DNA from: Pyrobaculum sp.
GTDB lineage: Archaea; Thermoproteota; Thermoprotei; Thermoproteales; Thermoproteaceae
Direction: 5' to 3'
NCBI GenBank assembly: GCA_009903905.1
Contig: WYEI01000302.1
Coordinates: 1 to 41,925, forward strand
DNA: 41,925 bases
Part shown: piece after piece, positions 8,201-17,200 of the stretch
Layout of the letters: each line of letters starts with the position of its first letter
Numbering within the stretch: the first letter of the stretch is position 1
The notes under the pieces: generated by a model
Seen by the model: only the letters and a program-made list of their open reading frames with translations
Told to the model about the DNA's origin: nothing
Databases searched by the model: none
Program-made: the position numbers and the translations under genes

Positions 8201-11200
8201 CACTCCTTCTTCGCGTCGCGGATACCAGGCCTTAGGCGCATACGGAGCCCCGACCTTAAGGAGTACTACAGGCGGTACATCCTGTGGCGTAGGGAAATCG
8301 CCATCAAAGACCCGGCTGACCAAATTAGAGAGGAGATCAAGACCAAGGCGAGGCAGGACGCCTTGGAGCGCGTAAGGCGGGCCGCGGAGGAGAGGGCCGA
8401 CGCGGAGTGGGTGAGGAACTGGAGGCGGAGGGCTGAGGAGGAGGAGAAGACGAGGCGTGAGACGTTTGAAAAGATCAAGCGCATCTTCAACGCCGGAGAC
8501 ATCATCGAAGTTCTTAGGGAGCTGTCGCCTAGGTTCGACGCCTGGGTGCAGGAGAGAGTGGAGGCGAGCAGAGGCTCGTGGTCTTACCACCTCTTCTGGT
8601 GGAGGCAGGACAGAATACCGTATATATGGCGGGTACTGCTCAACCTCGACCCGCACGTGGTGGCTAGGCTGGTGGCTGAGGGCAAGATCAAGCCGGAAGA
8701 CGCCGCGCTGTACCTAAACCTCCGCGCCGCTGTGGAGGCCCACGTGCGGGAGTTGAGGTGGGGCTGGGCCAGGCTTCATACGGTGTCTCAGTACGTCAAG
8801 ATGGCTGAGGAGGAGTTTGAGAAGGCTAGGCAGAAGATGGTGCACGAGGCGGAGAAGGGGCTGGCCGACTTCCGCAGATTCGCGGCGGAGTTCCAGAGGC
8901 ATTTCGAAGTCTTGAGGAGGTACTTCACGGAGGATCTTTCGAAGCTGGATGAGGGGGAGCGGAGGCGGCTGGAGGAGGCGGCGAAGAGCGTCACGGAACG
9001 TCTCAACGAGGCCATTAGGCACTTCGCCGTTATCGACAAGGCGCCTAGGGCTAGGGTGGTATCTGCGCTTAACGAGGCGCTTCAACGCGCCGCAGAGGGG
9101 AAGGCGCCTCTAATCCCCAGAGACGCCTCTGTCGAGGGTGTTGTTAAGCACCTGGCGTTGATGGACTTGGAGACGGCTGTAAAGGTGTTGAGGAGCGCCG
9201 AGAGGTTCCTGGAGGCTCACTACGCCGTTGCGCCCACTCGCTACGACACTAGGCAGATCGCGGCTGAGGTGGTGAAGTGGAAGATCGAGGAGCAACTACC
9301 AACGCTTAAGCTGGCGGGAGCCGCCCGCGGCATTGTGCTGGGCGGCAGAAGCGCAGAAGAGGGCGAGGCCCTCCTCAAGGCCTGGAAGCCTAGAGACCCC
9401 CACGGCTTGGTGGCGGTTGCCGTGCACGGCTTTGCTACGGTAGTAGACGTCTACGTGGAGAGGCCTTGGGAGGCTGTCGCGTACCGCTTCTCATACATCC
9501 GCGAGCGGCCGCTGGAGGTGCGTGAAGCCTTTAGGATCAAGTCTGATGTTGTCCTTACCACGGAGTACGCCAAATACCTCGCCGGGTTTAGGGCTGAGGA
9601 GAAGGCTCTTGAAATTCTGAGGAAGGCGGTGGAGTACCGCCGCATTATGCACATGCTGGAAAGGGCTGAGGAGCTGAGGCTGACGCCTCTCGCCGTGGAG
9701 AGGCTTACGGCAGACGCCGAAAGGCTGAGGCAGGAGGTTTTGCAGGAAACGGCAGAAATCTATAGGAGATTTAGAGAGGAGTTCTTCTTCGTCAAAGACC
9801 TCCTAGAAGGCCACAGAGTGGTTAGGCGGGAGGTGCCTGAGGTGAGGGAGGTGGTTAAGGCGTTCGAAGATGCCGTGGCGGAGGCGTTGAAGGCGCCTCA
9901 GCGCAGGGAGAGGGTTTTCCGCGAAGTATTCGTGGAGCGGGTGGAGAGGCTGGTGGAGGAGTACATGAAGCGTCAAGACGTGGAGGCTGTGGAGAGGATT
10001 AGACGCGCCGCGACTGAAATTGCCAAAATATCCGAATCTGCGGGCTGGAGGGCGGTGGAGGACGTCGCCCTCGTGTTGCCAACTGTCGCAAAGGCCTTCG
10101 ATGAGGCGTTGAAGGCAGTGAGCCAGTCGAGAGACTTCTCTCGCTTCGCCGAGGCCTTTAAGGCGAAGGCGGAGGAGGCGGCGAAACAGCTGGAGCAACA
10201 GGGGATGAGCGACGCCGCGGCGCGGGTGAGGAAGGCGGCTGATAAAATCGCGGAGGAGGTCTACTTCGGCGGGCGGTGGGCAGTGGAGAGGCTTAGGCCG
10301 CTTCTCTTGCCGGAGCATTCCGGCGATGTGTTGAGCAGGCTGGAGTTTCTACACACTATCTTCACCACCGAGACGCTCGGCACGTATAGAGAGCTTGTGT
10401 ATCTAAGGCAGGTTGAGGGGATGGTGAATGAGGTTAAGGGCCTGGCCTCTGCGCCTGGGGTTGCCGAGGAAGCTCTGCGGAAGGCGGCTGAGGCTGTGCC
10501 CGCAGTCAAGGACACAGCTGTGAAGGCGGAGGCGGCGCTTAGGGACAGGAGGTGGGCGGAGGCGGCGGAGTTGCTGAGCCTCGTGAAAGGCGTCGCGGAG
10601 GAGAATAATCGTCAGGCCGCGGATGTGGTCAGAGGCGTGGAGGAGGCGGTTGACCTCGGCCGCAAGGCGGCTGAATACGGCAGGAGGGTGTCGGAGCTTC
10701 TCCCGCGGGCTGAGGCTTTAAACGCCGATGAGGTTAAGCCGGCTCTTGAGGCGGCTGTCAATAGGGACTACGGCCGCGCCCTCGTATTGATCGAGGCCGC
10801 AGAGAAGAGCATCAACGAGAAGATTGCGGCAGTGAGAGACGTAGAGCCTCTAGCCAAGACGCTGGAGCGCCTCGGCATTGATGCCACACGCCTAAGCTCG
10901 CCGGAGTACAGGCAACGTGCCGTCAAGGAGGTGGAGGAGGCCGTTGCGGCTATGCGCGGCTTGGCCGACCTGCCCACAGCCGTGCAACGCGATGCGGAGA
11001 AGGTTGCCAAAGCCGCCGAGGCCTTCGTCATGGCTGAGACAGCCTCGCTGTTTAGGGCAGTGGAAAAGGTGAGAAAAGAGGCGGGAGACGCCTACCCCAT
11101 CTTCACAAAAGCCCTCGCTGAGGCGCTGAGGGCTCCGGAGGGGGATAGGGCTGAGGTGTTTAGGCGGGTCTTCACAGCTGAGACGGAGAAGATGGTTAAG

Positions 11201-14200
11201 GCCTTCGAGGAGCGCGGGCTTAAGACAGAGGCGGAGAACCTGCGGAAGGCGTCTGAAACTGCGCTTAAGATCTCTGAGACAGTAGGCTGGAAGGCGCCTG
11301 AGGAGATAACACAGAGGCTCCCCTCCGCAGTGGCTGAAGCGGAGAGGTTAATCGCGAAGCTGAGAGATGAGGCCGCCGTGAGGCAGATCTCCGAATACGG
11401 CTACTACTCCGCTCTGGCCTCCCTAGCGAGGGAGGCTAAGGAGGTGGTCACAGCTAAGCGCGACGTGGAGGAGAAATTAGCCAAGCTTATCGATGACGTT
11501 AAGCCGGCGGTGGATCTCATAGCGCCGCATCTGACGCCTTTATTAGAGAAGGTTAAGGCAGGCGACTACTCCGTCCTCCCGGCGCTTGAGGCCGAGCTCC
11601 CGAAGCTGGTGGAGCGGCACAGGCAGCTACAGGTGTTGGTGAATGAGCTGGAGAAGGCGAGGAAGAGTCTAGACGCGGCGGCGCGCATCGGCGAAAAGAT
11701 AAAACAGCTAGAAGACGCCCTCAAGAAGACGCCGGAGGACGTCAAGGCAGTTTTCAACGAGGCCTTTAAGGCGCTGGAGAGGAGAGACTTCGAGAAGGCT
11801 TCAAAAGAGCTCGACAAAATCCTAAAAATTGTCGAGGAGAAGAGGGAGAGGCTTCAGCCGCTGGAGAGAGAGGTTAGGGAGGTCAAGGCTCTGGCAGAAC
11901 AGCTAGGCCTTGAGAAGGTTGTCAAGGCTCTTGAGAAGCCGACGGAGAAAAACGTGGCCAAGGCATTGGGAGAGCTGGAGAGGGAGCTGGCTAGGCTCTA
12001 CGGCGCTCTTGAGCTTGTGGAGTACGTTAAAAGGCCTAGGGCAGACGCCGACTTCGGCCACGCCTGGGGCGCGGCTAGGGTGCTGGGTCTTGAGGAGGTG
12101 GACAAACTGTTTAGAGCTTTGTCTGAGATTTCGTTATACCAGCTTAGGGAGGGCCGCGAAATTTTCCGCAACCCGCTTTACGACGAGGTTAAGCACCTCA
12201 TAGACCAGGAGTGGGTTAGGTCTTTGGTTAAGGCGCCGATGTATAGCTACATCGTGGATAGGCTTGGCCCCGACGTCCTCCAGCCGACATATGCCAGGTG
12301 GTATGGCCTCTTCGTGGAGTACGGCCCGTACTTGAACACAGCCTACGAACACGCTAGGACAAGCGCGGTGGTGGCGAGAGCCCCCGTCGGCATAACAGGA
12401 GGCTTCAGCTACGCCGACAAGATGATGCGTTGGCTGGGGGACTTCAGCCAGGAGGCCGTTATGCGGGGCCTCAAGGCGTACTACAGAGGCGAGGGGAGGC
12501 CGTTTAGAGAGCTGTCGGAGATGACGGTGATAGGCGCTAAGATACAGCTCTTCGACAAGGCGGCCTCCGTCTTGATGGCCAAAGCCACACAGATGCTCTC
12601 CGAGGCTGGAGCCGCATCCGACGAGGCTGTCGCTAAGCGGCTTATGACTGAGGCTGAGGAGCTGAGGCTGTTGGCTTTCGCGTTGCGCGCGAAGGCGGCG
12701 TATGAGGAGGTGCGCCTTGTCCAGACCTACCTCAAGGGTGTGCAGAGGAGGGCTGAGGCGCTCCTCCGCGAGGCTGAGAGGGAGAGGGACACGGAGAAGA
12801 GAACGGCGCTGAAGATTAAGGCCAGGGAAATGCTGGAAGCGGCCCAGAGGAAGGCGGAGAAGCACATCGCAGACGCCCGCGCCAGCTACAAGGCCCATCT
12901 GGCCGAGATTAAAGACTTCATCGGGGCTCACGGCGATGTCCGGGAGGTGGGGATGAAGTACTTCGGCCTCACGGCTAGGGCCTTCGCCGGCGATCCCGAG
13001 GCCGTGGCTGAGCGGATGATACGCGCCGTAGACGTGAGACGCATCATCAGCTGGGCCGACGAGCTAAAGCTCCCCAAGGAGCTGGGCGAAATTGCGGTCA
13101 GAATCACAGACGCTGGGCGCATCTACGCCAAGTTTGAAAAGATACTGAGAGCCAAGGTGGAACCCATCCCGCCGGTGTACGACTTGGAGAAGGCCGGCCG
13201 CTTCTTCGCAGACGTAAGACCGCATCCGCCGCCTCCGAAGCCGCGCGTGGAGGAGGCGGTGCCGAAAGTTGTCAAGGACGTCTTGACGGCCTACTACGGC
13301 AGGCTGAGGGAGGCGGCTGAGAGGGCGGCCGTCTATCTGGCGTTAATCAAAAACGACACGCGGCACGTCTCTCAGGAAGTGAAGAAGGCGTATCAAGCGC
13401 TTCAGAAGGCGCTGAAGGCTAAAGACAAGGAGGAGGCCCCCAAGGCGCTGGAGGAGCTGAAGGCCGCCCTCAAGACACTGGGCATAGAGGCGCAGGGCGG
13501 AGATGTAAAGGCCGTACTGAAGGCCGTGGAGGAGAAGCTGAGGCCGGCCTATGAGGAGTATGTAAAAGCAAGGAGGGAGTACGCCTCCGCCGTGGAGGCC
13601 ATCGCCAAGTTTTCGCCTGAGGCGGCTCTTGCGCTGGTTGAAGCCGCTAGGGAGGGCGGGCTAGACTCGATAGGGAGGTGGATGTCTCTTGTTGCTTATG
13701 AGGCGGGGAGGAGGGCGCTGGAGGAGTACGCGCGGTTTTGGGCTAGGCCGGTGGAGGAGCGGTGGGATGCCCTCCCGCCGGCGGTGAGGGAGCTTATCGC
13801 GAAGAGGGAGGAGGAGGCCACGTACGAGCTGGTTCGCAGTACGCTGAGGAACGCCGGCATCGGGGTGAGGAGGGGCGTGGAGATGGAGCTCCAGGGTTAT
13901 GAGAAGGCGCTGGAGCGCGTGTTTACAGCCAACGGCGAGTGGAGCGAGCTGAGGGATTACGTCAAGCAGGTGGTAGAGGCGGCCAGAAGAGTGCAGAGGG
14001 GAGAGGCCTCTACGGACGAATTGACCAAGGCCGTGGATGAGCTGTTTAGGGCCTACGGCGCCAAAGCGGCTGAGCGGTTTGTGCGCTCGGACCGGCTGGA
14101 GGATGCAGTTGACGAAATGCATGAGGGGATGAGGCATTTCGCGAGGGAGACGGGTCTGAGGGTTGGGAGGGAGGCGGCTGAGAGGGCTCTCCTCCTCGGC

Positions 14201-17200
14201 CTCTCGACGATGCCTGAGGAGTTGGTTCAGTGGTATGCCAGAGACAGCTGGCGTGGGAGGCTTGAGCCGTACGTCGCATACTGGACTGAGGATGCAGAGC
14301 TGGCGAGGAGGGCGGGGGAGGCTGGTTGGGAGGTGCGGCAGATCCAAAGGCCTGTCTCCTTCGAGGAGGGCGTCCCCAAGGAGTGGCGCACTGCCTACGT
14401 GGTGGCGCCTTTTGGCTTCGACCTCTCCGCTGTGGAGAGGACTGTGGTTCAGCTGGTGGATGGGGCTGAGTCTGGCGTCGCCCGCATTAGGCCGGTGGAG
14501 TGGCCTGTGCCTGAGGCCTACCTGTGGTTTGTGTTGAAAGACAGACAGCCGGTTAAAGACGGCGAGTGGATCGTGGCTTACTCCATCGATAGGCTTTCTA
14601 TTGAGGAGCCTCTTGCGCGGTTTAGAGAGGCTCTGCGCTCTAGGAACTTCGACGAGATGGGGAAGGTGGTGCGTCAGCTGTATGAGGCCCGGCTAAACAG
14701 AACTCTCTGGCAGATTGTGTACGAGTTTGACCGGGAGCGTGCCGAAGCCGCCCTTGAGCACCTTAGGCAGAGGTATGGCGTGTCTGAGGCTCGTCTGTGG
14801 GAGCGGCATGACGAGCTGTATTTGACGTGGCTGGGGTTTAGGCTTGCCGACGAGTTTGAGGCATATCTGAAGAGCGGCGTTGGGAGGGGGTTTAAGACTA
14901 AGGAGGAGGTTGCCGGCGCGGTGTTTATGCCGTGGCTTCCGGTGGATTTAGCTCCGTTGTTTTGGCTTAGGCTGGTGGGAGACCCGGAGGGCGAGGTTGA
15001 GTTTAGAAACGCGTGGTACACCGCCGTCGATATGTGGTTTGAGCGCATGGCCGCGCCGCATCAGCCAAAGAAGCCGGCGGTGGCGAGGAAGGCAATTGAA
15101 CTATTCAACGTCTTTGTAGGCGCCGGCTTTAAGTACGAAGAGCTGTTCCCGCCGCCTCAGAAGCCGGAGGCCGCTAAGCCGGCTGAGGCGGTTAAGCCTG
15201 AGGCGGTTGTTAAGCCCGAGACGGCGGCTAAACCAGAGACCAAGCCGGCTCAGAAGCCGGCTGTGGAGGTTGTTGAGGAACGTGGTTTAAGACGGGAAGT
15301 TGAAAAACAAGCCGCCAGACCTGAGGCGGCTAAGCCTGAGGCTGTTAAGCCGACCGAGGTCAAAAGGGCAGAGGCTGTCAGGCAGGAGGTGGTTAAGCCC
15401 GCCGCGGAGGCTGTTGAGGTACGTGGTTTAAGACAGCTTGGCGAGAGGCCGAAGGCGCCTATCGCCGACGTCATCCCGGAGAGGGTGGAAGCTGTGGACT
15501 ACCTACTGGGGCGCTTCGGCGTTGTCTTGGATAGGGAGGCGGCGTTTAAGGCGAAGAGCCTCGTGACGGCTAAGGTGAAGGCCCGGCTGGAGAAGGTGGC
15601 TGTAAAAGAGCCCGAGTTTGCGCATCTGCTGGCTGAAGTGGCTGAACATGTGCTGAGCTCCTTCGGCAGGCTGATGGCGTCGCCAGACGCCGCGAGGCAT
15701 GTGTACAACGCGCTGTTTTACTACTTCGAGGGGTATCAGACCAGAGACGGGGAGCTACTGTTTGCGCGTATCGAGCGCACCGTTAGGGAGGCGGTGAGGA
15801 AGGCGGAGGAGGCCGGAATCCCAGACGCGGAGTACCGCGTTAAGCAGTTTGTGCTTGAGGTAATCGACGTTTTGGCCAGGGCTGGGGAGAGGTACAGGAG
15901 AGATGTGCTGAAGGGGATCTCCACGGTGGAGAAGGCGCTTAGGGCCACTGTCTTCGCCGGGCTTTCCGCCGCGGCGCTTTATTCTGTATACAGCGGCCTC
16001 TATTCGGAGGCTGTGGTTTCGTCGGTGGCCTCCGCCGTGGCGTTAGCAGAGGTGGGTCAGTTCAAGGAGGCGGTGCAGTACGTGCAGAAGGCCGCCAAGG
16101 CGCTCTACGAGGCGGCTAAGGAGGTGTTTGAGCACGTAAAGGTCACAGTTCAGCGTCTCGTGGAGCTCTTCGTCGAAGCCGTCACGAGGGTGCTGGCTTG
16201 GATTGACGAGCACAAAGCATATCTCTTCTTGATGGCCGCCGCGGCGGCTGGAGTAATTGCGCTGGGCGTTGCGTTGAATCTGTGGGGTCTTGTGGAGTTG
16301 GAGAAGCTGGCTCATGCGGCAGTGGGCGCGCCGTTTGTGGCTGGGCTGGCGGATGCAGGTGGGAAGGCGGCTGAGAGGTTTAGGGTGGTGGCTGATAGGT
16401 GGAGGGTGGATGAGAATGAGAAGAAGCAGAAGATAGAAGAGATCCTCAACGCCCCTCAGAAGGGAGAGAGGCCGTATGAGACGCTTCGGAAGCTGTCCGA
16501 GTCGACGAATCTGCCTCCGCCCCTTGCGAAGCTGAAGGAGGCACTGGAGCATGTCCAAGACGAGGTGGTGCAAGACGCCGCTGTGGTCGCGGCGCTTGTT
16601 TTGTATAAGACGCTTGTGAAAAACGCCGAGTCCTACGGGGAGTGGGCCGAGCTGTATAAATGGGCGAGGGGTCTGGTCGAGAAACAAGCGTTCGCTGTGG
16701 CGGCTGGCGATATCGAGAGGCTCCGCAGGTCACATAGGAGGCTTGAGGAGGTGGCGGAGGAGGTGAGGAGGGAGCTGAACAGGGTGTTGGTGTTGTACTC
16801 GCAGAGCGACTTCTACAAGGAGAGGCCCGACCTCCTCAACAAGCTCAAGCAACACCTGGAGGTGGACGTAAAGAAGGCGGAGGAGCTGGCGGAGGCAAGG
16901 CGCGACGAGTTAAGCAAGTATTCAAACGCCAACATGGGAACTAAGGCCTACGCCGCCCTTCTTTCGACCGCCAGAGGCGGGATATACGGCCACGCGGCAA
17001 CGTTGTTTATGGTGGAGGGGGCTCTGGCGGATGTTGTGTTGCTGACGCCGGGAGGTGCCTACGACAAGGCCAAGGATGTCGCCAAGGGGCGCGGCGAGGC
17101 TGTGGATCCGTCTTATTCAGGGCGGCGCGGGAGGTCTGTGGGCCAGCTCGGCTGGGAGGATAGGGCCGCCTCTGTGCTTCTGAGGTTTTTGGCTGGATAC

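Noticed and set aside
12134..14347. Long minus-strand ORFs opposite the giant gene (for example 265 and 228 residues)
   Set aside because: They arise from the G-rich, Glu/Arg/Ala-rich codons of the giant gene; they lack promoters and give Pro/His/Leu/Arg-rich low-complexity protein.
14881..14905. Further array-motif copy (GGGTTTAAGACTAAGG) in the giant gene
   Set aside because: Only the TTTAAGAC core matches; TTTAAG is common in this gene, so it is not above chance.
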